NCBI GenBank assembly: GCA_001584585.1
Contig: LSYV01000009.1
Coordinates: 53,961 to 91,977, forward strand
Source of the DNA: Gonium pectorale
Lineage: Eukaryota > Chlorophyta > Chlorophyceae > Chlamydomonadales > Volvocaceae
Direction: 5' to 3'
Length of the DNA: 38,017 nucleotides
The notes below the pieces were generated by a model. That model had not been told where the DNA came from, ran no database searches, and was given only the letters and a program-made list of their open reading frames with translations. This document shows, in pieces, positions 20,601 to 30,794 of this stretch (positions are counted from its first letter, which is position 1; every line of letters begins with the position of its first letter). Both the position numbers and the translations under genes were made by a program.

Positions 20601-23480
20601 TCACATTGTGGGGAGGGTGGGGTGGCGTACGACAACGGTGCGGTGGGATGTACACAAGGAATTGGGTTCCGGGGATCCGGGCGCATCCATTCCTGCGGGC
20701 GTCCCCGGGGGTGCGCTATTGGCCGTAACAGCGGCGTCGTCGGCGCGACATCATGCGCCAGTATGACGGCGCTTCTTGCAGGCCCTGCTGCTCTTATTGC
20801 TTGTTCGCATGCCCTCCTCCGTTATCGGGCCCCGCCCGCCCGCAGGCTCACGCTGTCGGCCCAGGCGCTGGCGGCCGCAGCTTGCCCGCTCTTACTGGTC
20901 CATCTCCTGCCGCCGCGCATGGCCCACCTCCTACCGCAGCGTACGGCCGGTCCGGCGCCGCAGCCGAGTGCTGGCGGAGGCAGCGGCGGTCAGGGCAGAC
21001 CCCGGATGCTCGCACCGGAGGCAGAGGCGACGAGGACGGCGGCGGTGCCGCTGGCGACTCTCCCAGTGCTTCTGCTGCCGCCGTCAGCGGCCGCCGAGGT
21101 GCGGCGGCTGCATGTGCAGACCATCGGCGCCGCCGCTGCCGCAGCCTTCGAGCAGCTGCTGATGGAGCCGCCACGCGCACGCGAAGCCCAGCGGGGCAGC
21201 GCCACCGCCGGCGCCAGCGGTGACGTCAGCGGCGGCGCTGGAGCCAATCCCGCCGTCGTCGGGGCTGCTGGCGCCGTCAGCTGTCTGGACATGCGGCGCT
21301 GCCTGCGCCCGGACCAGCACGCCCTCCTCACCGCCTCCATGGCCGCCATCAGCCACGGCGGCCTGCACGACCTGACACTCGACCTCGGCTGCATGCTGAG
21401 GGGCGCACCGTCGCCGCCGCCGTCCCCGTCGCCTTCATCGCCGCCGCCGCCGCCGTCTCCGGCCCCGCAGGGAGGTGAAGCCGCCGCTGCTGCGGCATGC
21501 CTACAGCTGCAGCAGGCGGAGCGTTCGGCGGCCGAGGCCGAGCCCGAGCTGGCGATTGCGCCAGGCCTTTGGCTGTTTGGCGAGACGCTTCGCTTCCTGC
21601 AAGAGCATCATATGGATGCGTGCGTGCGGGAGGTGCTGCACGCGATTTGCGCGCCCGCGGCGCACGCCGGCGAAGCCCGCACGGCTGGCGGCGAAGTGGC
21701 GGCGGCCGCGGCGACCGTGAGCGGCTCTGACGAAATGCGGATGCAGGCGGTTACGAGGCCACGGCTCCCGGAGGCACCTCAGACGCTGCCGGCACAGCTG
21801 GCGACGGCGGCAGGTGAGGCGGCGGCCGGCGCGCCGTCAATTTCAGCTCCGCCCGGCGCCATGGTGTTGGCGGCAGCGGCGGCGGCGGCCAGCGGTGACG
21901 GCAAGGCGCCCCAACTGGCGCCGACGCGCAGCGGCCCGCAGGCGCCGCAGGCGCAAACCAACGGGCTGCCGCCGTCAGCCCGCCAAGGTCAGCGGCGCCC
22001 CCTGCTGCGGGCGTCCCTCCGCGGCTTCGAGCCGGCCTCCCTGGAGGCCTCCTACCAGGTCTTCAAGGCGGACCAGTGCGCCGGCCTGGACCTGACGGGG
22101 CTGCTGCTAATGGGTGGCATCCGCACCGCCACCACCGTCCGCACCTTCTGGGACGGACCCGGAGCCGCCAACTGGCGGCTGCAGCTGGCCTCGCAGGCGG
22201 CATTCCTGGCGTCCGTGCTGGCCCTGCTGCTGCTCACCTGCACCCTGGCGCGCCCGGCTTACCGCAGGCGAGCCCGGCGGCAGGCGCTGCCCCTCACCAG
22301 CGCCGGCCCGTTGTGTTGTTTTGCGCAGCTGCGATCCCACAAGTTGGGGTGCGCCTGTGGCCGCTCCGGGGATTTGGTTTGGGCGGAGCATTTGGGTGGG
22401 TGAGATTTGTGGCGGATTGCGTGACGAGCTTTGAGCGTACGGCACATACGGTACAACAGTGAGCGCGCCCTGTGTGCACACAGCACACAACACACAGCCG
22501 CCGAGTGGCCCCGCACCTTCCCGCATGTAGGTGGCGCAACGTGCTGCTGCAGCTGCGCGTGCTGTTCGACGCGGTGGTGCTGCTGCTCATGCTCTGCACG
22601 CTGCCGCCGCCGCTGCGCGCCGTGGCCACGGGCGGCCGCGCCTCCGTGCTGGTCGTCCCCGACGCGTGGGCGCAGTCATGCCGCCGCCACCCGTTGCACT
22701 GGGTGCTGCACTGCCTGCTGGAGCCGGCCATCTTCCAGGTGTGTGTGTGCAGTCGTACAGTACGGGATGCGGTGCGGGCTGCGATTGGGGAGGTGGCATG
22801 GGAAGCGGCATTGGACGCGGTGTTGGAGGGCGGTGCAGACTGCGTGCCCGCAGTACGTCCGGCATCAACGCCGAACGAGGTTGCGGAGTAGCCCTTGGGG
22901 TCACGTACTCGCATGCGCAGCGCCCCTGAGACGGCCCCTGCTCAGCTCGTTCTCCTTCTCGGCCCCCGGTCGGCTCTTGTTTACTTCTGCACGACGGGTG
23001 CCCTCGAGAATGCTTCTTAACATGCACTGCGCTCTGCTCCGCGCGGGCAAGCGTGGGACTCATGTACCGTCGTTTCCCCTTTGGAGCCCCGCTCTTCGCG
23101 CCCGCGTGTCTGCCCGCCTGCCCGCCCAACTGCAGCTGTCTCCCTACCTGCAAGCCCGGGTGGCAGCCACGGGGCTGCTGCCCTTGTTCCTGCTGGCAAG
23201 GCACTACGCCCTCGGCCGCTGGCGCCCCGCCGCGCTCTTCGCCACCGCCTATGCGCTGAGCACCCTGGCCACCTCCGTGCTCACCGACGTTTTGATGCGC
23301 CGCCGCTTCATGCGGGAGCGGGCCGATGCTACTGCCGCTGACCCCGCTGCCGCTACTGCCGCTACTGCCGCCGGGGGCAGCGGCGGTGCCCCCGACGATG
23401 GCGCAGCCGGTAAGCCGCCGGTGCGGGCGGCGGCCGGCGGTGGAGGCGCGATTCGCAGGCGCAGCAGTAAGGCCGCCTGA
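17698..23480 (+). CDS. Copy 3 of the multi-pass membrane protein family, intact
   Basis: The exons are A 17698-18483, B 19002-20542, C 20762-22267, D 22531-22738 and E 23136-23480, totalling 4386 nt (1461 aa) with phases 0, 2, 2, 0 as in copy 1. The N-terminal ~75 residues are a Ser/Pro-rich low-complexity tract. Hydrophobic segments lie at about 84-108, 178-196, 204-226, 269-286, 317-338, 1255-1275, 1282-1304, 1358-1368 and 1378-1396. The DPWVR motif is at 167-171. Between about 340 and 1200 is a large, mostly low-complexity region with conserved islands (STTVVCAKM, VPGCVQLLMVL, LLLLVPSYALRGLRG, LRGFEPASLEASYQ). The C-terminus is Gly/Ala-rich and ends RRRSSKAA. The exon C donor is GC instead of GT. 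The function is unknown; a transporter or receptor role would be a guess. The ATG is supported by the shared MIL start. Confidence 0.82.
22268..22530 (+). other. GC-AG intron in copy 3 (exon C to D)
   Basis: At this junction copy 1 has AAACG|GTGAGC. Copy 3 has CGCAG|GCGAGC at the aligned position and phase, followed by the acceptor GCATGTAG|G. Using GC keeps the frame (…PAYR-RWRNV…) and the phase-2 match with copy 1; no nearby GT does. A functional GC donor with the strong CAG|GC context is likely. Confidence 0.7.
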
Positions 23481-25129
23481 TGGATGCTTGGCTGGCGGAA
23501 CAGACAGAGGCTCACGCTGGTGGAAGCTTCATGGGTGCCGGCTTGGGAGTGGACAGGCACCTCATCAGGTTATGACGGAAATCCTTTCATTCCTCGATAT
23601 GACGCGCGCATGGGCGGGCTGTCCTGCCTGGCTTGGGGATGCCGCGGGCGCGCGATTCAGGTGCGCATTGTGTTGGACTGCGTAGGGTCGGGGCGACTCA
23701 TACGCGTTTCGGGTTGTTTGATCAGGGGACCAAGGATGACAGGCGCCCTCATGCGGCGTGGTGCCTTGGGGCGCTGGGCTGCCGTCGCAGCCCTACAAAA
23801 CAGAACCAGAAACGGGGAAGGCAACCTCTACGGACACGCACACCTCTACTTATGCGGTGCGTTGTGCACCGTACGCTGTATGTTGACTAGGTTCCGTGAT
23901 GAGCCAGGCTCGGCCATAGGTCCTGCTTACCTGATTGGCTTCCTGCATATACATACGTGTACCGGTAATCTGTTTCAGTCTGGTAATGTCTGGTGTATTG
24001 CTTGCGTTGTAAGTTTACAGGCGGTAATGCCATTGGTTGGTGCGTGCGCGCCCGTTGCTGCCGTTGCTGTGTCTTCACTCTGTTTGGTCGTTTGGGTAGC
24101 ATCCCTGTGCCCACACGCTGTAATGGCATACACGCCTGCGAGCACGCAATCTTCCATCGTTTGCAGCTTCCACTCTTCTCCCGAACTCCTCACATCCTCC
24201 TGCAACAGAACGCCTTGATTCCCGAGGCAAGCCATCGCCTCCCACAACGCCGGATGGACGGATGGACGGATACAGCGGAGCTGACCCGTCCGCTGGGGTG
24301 AAACTCGACCAGCCAGCCCCTTCATCGAAAACCGCCAGTGTAGCTGCCTCCAAAGCATCTCAAGCACGTTGCTAGGTGCCCGGTTGTGCCCGGTGCACGT
24401 TGCTAGGTGCCCGGTTGTATCTAGCATCCAATGTTGTTTTGCTTAATCACGATTGAACCCAGGTAGGCGCTGGTCCACGGTTGTCCGGCTGTTGATAGCT
24501 GCACCGGCATCGCTAACCATCCCTAAACATCCACGTGTGATTCCCTGCAACGCTCGTTTTCATGCGCACGGTATGCGAACGTGCAACGGTGGCTCTGGAG
24601 GTGCCAGCGGCTGCTTCCGGTCAACAATTCCGGTCGGGTCCATCGCCCGGACAGCAGGCGGCTACCAGGCATAGCGCGATTTACGCCAGCGCTCCGCGGC
24701 ATTACGCACGAATACGGCCCCTGCAACGTGCCACCTCGGACGGCAAGACGATTACTCCTCGTTTGCCCAACAGCTGCCCGCGTGTCTTAAATCTTTGTCG
24801 TGAGATTGGCCCTCGCCGCCCCTGCATCAGCGCCAACGGGTCGTTTTGCCGCCGGGCACCTCTCAAGTGCTCAATTTGCCCAGCATTCCCCATTCCACAT
24901 TGCCTCAGACACCCGAGACTCTTCCCTTGGCCCGTCAGCGGCCCCGGGAGGAAACATACAGCCCATACACCACCACGAGGCGCTCCACACGGCGATCCAC
25001 GGTCCCGCCCCAGCCAGATCCCACTCACTCCTGCCAGCGCTGCATGCCGGTGCACAGAGCTCAAGTCTCCCAGGGCGCCGCCACAAGCGACCCGCGGGTC
25101 GGTTCCCCTTCCTCGGCAGAACGAGTAAG
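23481..25129. other. Convergent spacer between copy 3 and the MEKHLA gene
   Basis: The spacer holds the 3' flanks of two convergent genes. TGTAA polyadenylation-like words occur on the plus strand at 24008 and 24119, about 530 and 640 bases after the copy 3 stop; which one is used is unknown. A direct repeat of GCACGTTGCTAGGTGCCCGGTTGT-type sequence lies around 24364-24419. The stretch is the counterpart of 12604-15479. No protein gene was supported. Confidence 0.55.
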
Positions 25130-27698
25130 CTACTGGGCCGCCTCGGCCGCCAGCAAGGCCTGCAGCGGACCCACCCGCTCGCTGAATGCCTCCCGCAGCC
25201 GCTGCGTGAGCTCCAGGTCAGACTTGAGGCGCTGCAGCTGCGCCACCGCCGCAACGACCCGCGGGTCCTGTAGAACGCAAGCGTATGGAACGCAGGTGTG
25301 GTCTCGAACGCAACAGGAATCCACAACGGGGGTAGCAACTGCAGCAAAGCGCTTATCATCGATTCTCCCCCTCCCCCGTGCCGTTCTTATCTTATCAACT
25401 CTCACCTCCTTACCAACACAGTTTGGGGAGCGGCGCTGCTTGCTGCTGTGACCCTTCCCTCCCCTTAAGGCCGCCCCCCCGCCCAGACACACACCTGGTT
25501 CGGCAGCCCCTGCTGCGTCTTGAGCGCCCGCACCGCGTCCGCCTGCGCCCGCACCGCGTCCTGCAACCCTGCCACCGCCTCCTCCCCCGGCGCCGAGCCG
25601 GGCGGAATCTCTGGCACTAGGGGCCGCCCCTCCAGCAGCACGCGCCGCCCGTCGCTGTCACCGCCGTCGCGCAGCTCCCACCGGTCAAAGAGCAGCGCTG
25701 TGCCAGCGCAGACGCCTGAGGGTCACGGGGGCGTGGCGTGGGGTTGGGCTGCTCAAGTCGCGAGTTGGCTAAACATGCATTCCCTGTGTGCAACCTGAGC
25801 CGGCACGCTCCGCAGGGCCCCAAAACGCGGGCCCTTGGCCAGGGCACGAGACGGTGCATCGATCCGCAAAATGAGCTATAACCCCACCCCGCATTTGGAG
25901 AGCGTCACCGCAGCGCCCTGCAACAGGCAGCACCCCAGAGCGCCGAACCGCACGCGGCAGGCGCTTGTCATAGGCGCGCCAGCGCCACGGCCTGACGGCA
26001 TCGGGCTGGCCGGTCACAGGCAGCTGCTGCTCACCGTTCGGCGACATGAGGGGCAGCACCAGCGCCTGGGGGCACCAGACGGCCCTGGCCCCCGCGCAGG
26101 CAGGCGCGCCGGAGCCCGCATCCCCATCCGCCTCCGGGGCCCCGGCCCGCAGGCTGAGCGCGGCCAGCTGCCCCCGGGTCGGTGGGCCCCGACACGCCAT
26201 CGCCTGGAGATGAGGAATGGATCCGGGTGCCGTGGGAAGGGTAGATGTCAACAGGTGTGGAACACGTGCGCGTCCGGGGAGTCCTGGGAGGACAGCATCC
26301 GTCCTTTTCACATGACCCCGCAGGGAGGCGAGTGCAGGAAGCTTAGAAGCTACCGCCAGTGCCGCGCTGCCCGCAGACATCCGCCCCCCAGCCGAGCCGC
26401 CGAGCCGCTTCGCCCTAAGAGGCCCCACCGTCCTCCGCACGTACCTCTCGAACAGTCTGCGCGCCGTTCCCCCCGTAAACAGCCGCCAGCAACCCGCCGC
26501 CGCTGTCGCCGCCGCCGCTCCGCCTGCTACCGTGTCTATACTGACCAGCGTCGCCACCGGCGGCTGCATTGCTCCCACCCGTGGTCCCCTTGGTGCCGCC
26601 GTCGCTGCTGGACGCCACCCTCAACGCCTCAGCCGCGGCCCGGTTCATGTACTGCACCGGCAACGTGGCCGCTGCGTCTCTGTCATCTTGCGCCCCGCTG
26701 CCGACGCCCTGGCCATCAGCGCTGCCGCTGCCGTCGCTGACGGCGCCGGTCCCGGGCGCCGGCCGGGCTGAGGGCGCGGCGGCGGAGGGCTGACTCAGCA
26801 GCGGTGGAGGCGACGGCGCCAGGAGCACGACACAGCATGGCAGCGAGTCGAGACGGTCGGGCAGCACCAGGGGATCAGACACCTCCAGCAGCGGCCTGTG
26901 GGAAAATGATTGGTTGAGTTGTCATTTGCTTGGTTGGTAGGTTGGCGATTGAGGTCTGCTCTCCCCAGGGGGTTTTCCCGATGCGCACTGGGCGAACTAA
27001 CAGCAGGTCCGGCTGGTCGGGTGTGCATGGCCGTAGACGCGGGCTGCGTCCTTCTGGGCAGATTTTCCTTTTGTACGAACAGAACGGATTCACCAACGAG
27101 TGGAGGCATTCCAGGAGCGCCCGGCCGGGCTGGTGAATGCTGGGTGCACAGCCGCACGCCGTCCCGGGCATTAAGGGAACATACCGGCGCCCAAACCCAT
27201 GTGGGCTTGCCCGTAACGAGCCATGAGCACGCGCAGTGCTGTGTCTGGCCTACAGCTGCACACGGCCGGAGACCCGGAATCGTACTGCCAGGACGCCAGA
27301 GCCCTGCGAGACCCGGCTGGGACCTGGCCTCCAGGCCCGTTGGCAGCCGCCCACCTGCCGTACGCCCGGCGCGTGCACTCTTGCAGCAGAACGAGCAGGC
27401 TTAGGCTCTGGTACACGCAGGGGCTGACCACCACGGGCGCGCCGCTGGCGCTGGGCGCTGCGGGGGGCGCTGCCGCCGCGGCTGCAGGCGCGCGGTGCGT
27501 GGCGTCGCCCCGGCAGCTGGCGCTGTGCGTTTGCCGGCCAGCGGTAGCGCACCCGCAGGAGCCGAAGGCGTTGCCGCCCTGGACGAGGGCGCGGAACGAA
27601 GCGAGCGCGCAGGCGGCGGCATGGGGCAGGGCGCTACCCGGCGCTGAGGCGCCGCGAGCCGATAGGGCAGATGTGGTGCTGACGCTTAATCGCAACAT
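25130..27698 (-). CDS. MEKHLA-domain protein with C-terminal WHEP-like helices, probably organelle-targeted
   Basis: The five exons are 27698-27355, 26895-26445, 26203-26035, 25715-25495 and 25267-25130. They sum to 1323 nt (440 aa) and all phases (2, 0, 1, 0) match. Residues 1-60 are Ala/Ser/Arg-rich with no acidic residue, like a plastid or mitochondrial transit peptide. MEKHLA-like signatures follow: YQSLSLLVLLQECTRRAYGR with PLL (95-118), LPCCVVLLAP (133-142), QYMNRAAAEAL (196-206), ARAVW, then GTALLFDRWEL (326-336). A ~50-residue low-complexity insert interrupts the fold. The end, LQDAVRAQADAVRALKTQ plus VVAAVAQLQRLKSDLELT, resembles a WHEP helical hairpin of eukaryotic tRNA synthetases. 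MEKHLA is a PAS-related fold known from HD-ZIP III factors and from stand-alone bacterial and algal proteins; a sensory or ligand-binding role is inference. Domain calls are by eye. Confidence 0.65.
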
Positions 27699-28061
27699 GA
27701 GAACAAGCTGTTTCTGCCCGGTCCTGGTCGGTGAGGCGGGAGGGTTTGTAAGCACAAGCCGTGGATTCAGTTGCCTGTATGCAAGAATCCGCTAGCTAAT
27801 AGCAACTTGCTCATCAGAGGTCTTTATATGTTTGTGTGATACGGCTGCGACTATTGCTGTGCTGCTGGAAACGGGCTTGCGTCGCGGGACACTGTCCGAT
27901 TCCATCACTGGAAGTACGCACCGGATATTTCACACGCTAGTGTCGGGTGTTGGTTTCATCTGCTGTAGTCACAGTGGCGGTGATGGCACGCTCGCTCTAG
28001 GGCACGCGACGCGGCTTGCGGCAGTAATATACTGTAGGTCTGCCTGTAGAAGAGCAGCTGG
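27699..28061. promoter_or_regulatory. Shared divergent upstream region
   Basis: The 363 bases between the ATG of the MEKHLA gene (minus) and the ATG of the twin-CX9C gene (plus) must hold both 5' UTRs and promoters. The composition is less GC-rich than neighbouring coding DNA (e.g. GTCTTTATATGTTTG near 27819). No specific factor site was recognised. Confidence 0.45.
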
Positions 28062-28493
28062 ATGGGGCACGACATAAAGAAATTGCGGGAGGTCGATCCC
28101 CGTGCCGTCGCTAAGCGTCTGGTGCGCGCCGAAGCGCCCTGCACCACGGAGCTGGGCGCGCTGATGGACTGCATGAAGGTGCGTATTGGCGTGGCTCGTG
28201 TGTACTGCTCCGGCTCCTGGCGTGACACGCATCCGCCACCCGCCAACCCCCCATGTGTCACCCCTACGCAGCGTGCGGGGGCTGAAGCAGACTCCGTGTG
28301 CACCAAGGAGCGCGCCGCACTGGCTGCTTGTGCGGGCCGCACCGTGCGCATGCCTCAGGACGTGAGCACCCAGAAGCGCCAGCTGGCCCGGCAAATGCAG
28401 GTGGGCCAGGCGCATCTGGCCGGGGGCCAGTCGGGCGGTCCCAACTGGCACATGCCTGCTATCTTGCAGGGCAGCAAGCGACAATGCTTGTAG
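28062..28493 (+). CDS. Twin CX9C (CHCH) protein, mS37/MRP10-like
   Basis: Exon 1 is 28062-28178 and exon 2 is 28272-28493, joined in phase 0, giving 112 aa. Cysteines at 27/37 and 49/59 form two CX9C motifs (CTTELGALMDC and CTKERAALAAC) separated by 11 residues, the coiled-coil-helix fold of proteins oxidised by the Mia40 pathway in the mitochondrial intermembrane space. The pattern ACITE/CTTEL followed by a basic, glutamine-rich tail most resembles the small mitoribosomal subunit protein mS37 (MRP10/CHCHD1). A COX-assembly CHCH factor is the alternative. The 93-nt intron has no stop and is a multiple of three, so retention would add 31 residues between the two motifs. A TGTAA signal lies 159 nt after the stop. 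Confidence 0.75.
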   Translation: MGHDIKKLREVDPRAVAKRLVRAEAPCTTELGALMDCMKVRIGVARVYCSGSWRDTHPPPANPPCVTPTQRAGAEADSVCTKERAALAACAGRTVRMPQDVSTQKRQLARQMQVGQAHLAGGQSGGPNWHMPAILQGSKRQCL

Positions 28494-28651
28494 TGTTGCT
28501 GCCCGTGCACCTCTACTGTTGCCCTGCGACTTCAAGCTCGTCGAGTTGAGTGCTGTTGCACCTCCAGCACGAGCGGGCACAGGGCCGTGGGAGGTATCTG
28601 TGATTGCTCTCTTGGCGCGCTCCCCGTGTTATCCCTTGCGCTTCAAGCCGG

Positions 28652-28656
28652 TGTAA
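28652..28656 (+). promoter_or_regulatory. TGTAA polyadenylation signal of the twin-CX9C gene
   Basis: TGTAA is the usual polyadenylation signal in Chlamydomonas and relatives. This one is 159 nt past the stop codon, a normal 3' UTR length. Confidence 0.5.
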
Positions 28657-30794
28657 TAATGCCGCTGTCCACCTGTGCTGCGCTGTGCTGCCCGCCGCCG
28701 CGCCGTTATGCTGTCAATTACCTCCACCCTCCCGCCCGCAGTCGCTGGTGTCGTCGTGGAAGCGCTTTGGCTACTGAGGAGGTCGCTTGGGAGCGGTTAC
28801 TGACAGTTTCATTGTCCGCACGGGGACCTAGTCACATTCCGCACGGCCTAGTGCAGTGGCGGCGGCCACAGGAGCGGAGGCCACGCGGCCGCCGAGAGAA
28901 GCGCTGCGTGGAAGAAGCGCGGGGCGGTCTCTGAGACGGGATCGAGCTGCTAAAGTCCGCCCTAGAGAATGAGGTTCAGGCTCTCAGAAGGAGCGGCGAC
29001 GGGCAGCTCTGAGCGGGCTGGCAGCCCGAGACGAGTGCTGCGCGGGGACACGGCACAAGGGGGAGGCCACAACGGCTGCGTCGCCCAGGCGGAATGGTAC
29101 GCTCGCCCGCTTGCAAAGCAGTCAGAGCTTGAGTGAGGAGCAGGCGTCCATGCTTTGATGGGTCGGTCCGAGCCCGCTGCGGCTCTCCATGTCACGTGGA
29201 AGAGTGGACTAGCGGTGTGCTTGAGCGGTTCGTGTGCGGGCGGAGCGGTGGGAGGCGACGGAGGGCGTGTGGGCGGCTTGCTGGCTGTTCCCCCGCGCGC
29301 CGGGTGCGCGCTCTTCAGATGCCTTGGGAAAGGCATGATAACGCACAGGCGCGAAAACCACGACGCCTTGTCGCTGTCCTTTGCACTGCCATTGAGGCAA
29401 GGCTTACCATGACCGACTGCCGCCTTGCATCGGGGCTTGAGCAGGGGGCTTGGGGATTAGAGGGTTGGGAAGCCTTAAGAGGTGATACGGGGGCCGGAAG
29501 GCGCATGTCATCCCGATCCTTCGAGGGCGAAGTGGCGAAAGGCACGGGGACAGGTCCCGGCCGGCCATGGCCGCCCAGCCTGACCCGCCAAGGCGTGAAC
29601 GACTTGCGCTGGCTTCGGCGAGCAGGGTCGCGGGCGAGGCGCCGGTCTGCGCTGTTCGAGCTGTCTCCTTAACCCACTGCCCCCATCGGTAGTGCGAAGC
29701 TTGCGATCCTGTTCGGCGCTACTCAGAAGGCAACCCCACAGACGCGGCGGCGGGACCGCCACGCAGGCTTCGGCTTATACCAAATTGCCGTGTTCACGAA
29801 AGGCAGTTGTGCTTGCTTGCTGGCGGGAGTCGTGCTCTCTTGTGTGGCTCCGTACGTGTGTGGCCCCGTACGCGAGGAGCTGGTGGACGTTGATGCGTCC
29901 TGCCTGAAGGGACATGGGCGCGGCATGCGGCGCTCTTGGGGCGTGGACCGACTGCACTGGCCCGCCGACACGCGCCGGCCGGATGTTGCAGTTGTTTCGC
30001 TGGCTGAAGTCAAGGGCAGAGGGCACATTGTGAACTGTGTAGGGGCTTGGTTAGCGACTTGAACCCTCACGCCGCTTGTAGCCCCGTGAGGGGGCAGGCA
30101 GATCGGACCCCGTTCGGATTGGGTTCGGCAATGCTGTAATGCTGCAGGTTCTGCAGGATACGGTACGTCAGCGTTTGACGCGTCGGTTGCTGGCACTTTG
30201 GACTCCCTTGCGGGCTGTGGCGCATGCCTCAGGCCCAGCGCCTTAGAAGAAGCTAAGGGCTGCACAGCAGTATGTGTACCATCCTTCACACTAAATATGC
30301 TGAATGCTGCCTTAGCCATGTTGGATCAGGCATAGAGCCTGGCAGCAGGTGTCCCAAGTCAGCGGTAGCTCTAGGGCTGAAGACTCTTTATAACCATCAC
30401 ACATTGCATATGGCTGCCCTCTGTCTTTGTCAAAAAAGAGAAACCTGCACAGGAGGAGGCAATACGCTAGATCTGCATAGCTTCTGCATAGGCTGTTAAG
30501 GCCTTCGCAGACAACTCTGGCGGCAGTGGGCATGAACGGCAGGGTTTCGCTGGTCACAACGACAAGTCACCCCGGTTGGGGCTGAAGGGGCTGCTCGCGC
30601 TCTCAGGTGCCCCGTCCAGCACGAACACGTCCGTACGATGCGTACGGAGGGTTTCTTGAGTGGAGGCCAGGCATGCGTCATACTATTCGTATTACCTTAC
30701 ATCCAAGACTCAAATAAGCGTACCTAGGAGGAGCCTCTGATTGGGCATAGGGGTTCGTCGGCTTCTTGTTTGGGTTGCCTGAACCGGGTTGAAG
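28657..30794. other. Intergenic stretch, no supported gene
   Basis: Several open frames of 60-200 codons exist on both strands, but none shows conserved motifs, splice-consistent extension or believable composition. TGTAA words occur at 30133 (plus) with no gene to attach them to. The last ~100 bases should contain the UBC12 promoter and 5' UTR. An unrecognised small gene or non-coding RNA cannot be excluded. Confidence 0.45.

Noticed and set aside
29133..29672. 179-codon plus-strand frame
   Set aside because: Arg/Gly-rich, no motif, no splice extension, and comparable frames exist on the other strand; typical of GC-rich chance ORFs.
29723..30319. 198-codon minus-strand frame starting MAKAAFSIFSVK
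   Set aside because: The first residues look attractive but the rest is Ser/Thr/Pro/Arg-rich without any recognisable pattern, and no neighbouring exon continues it.
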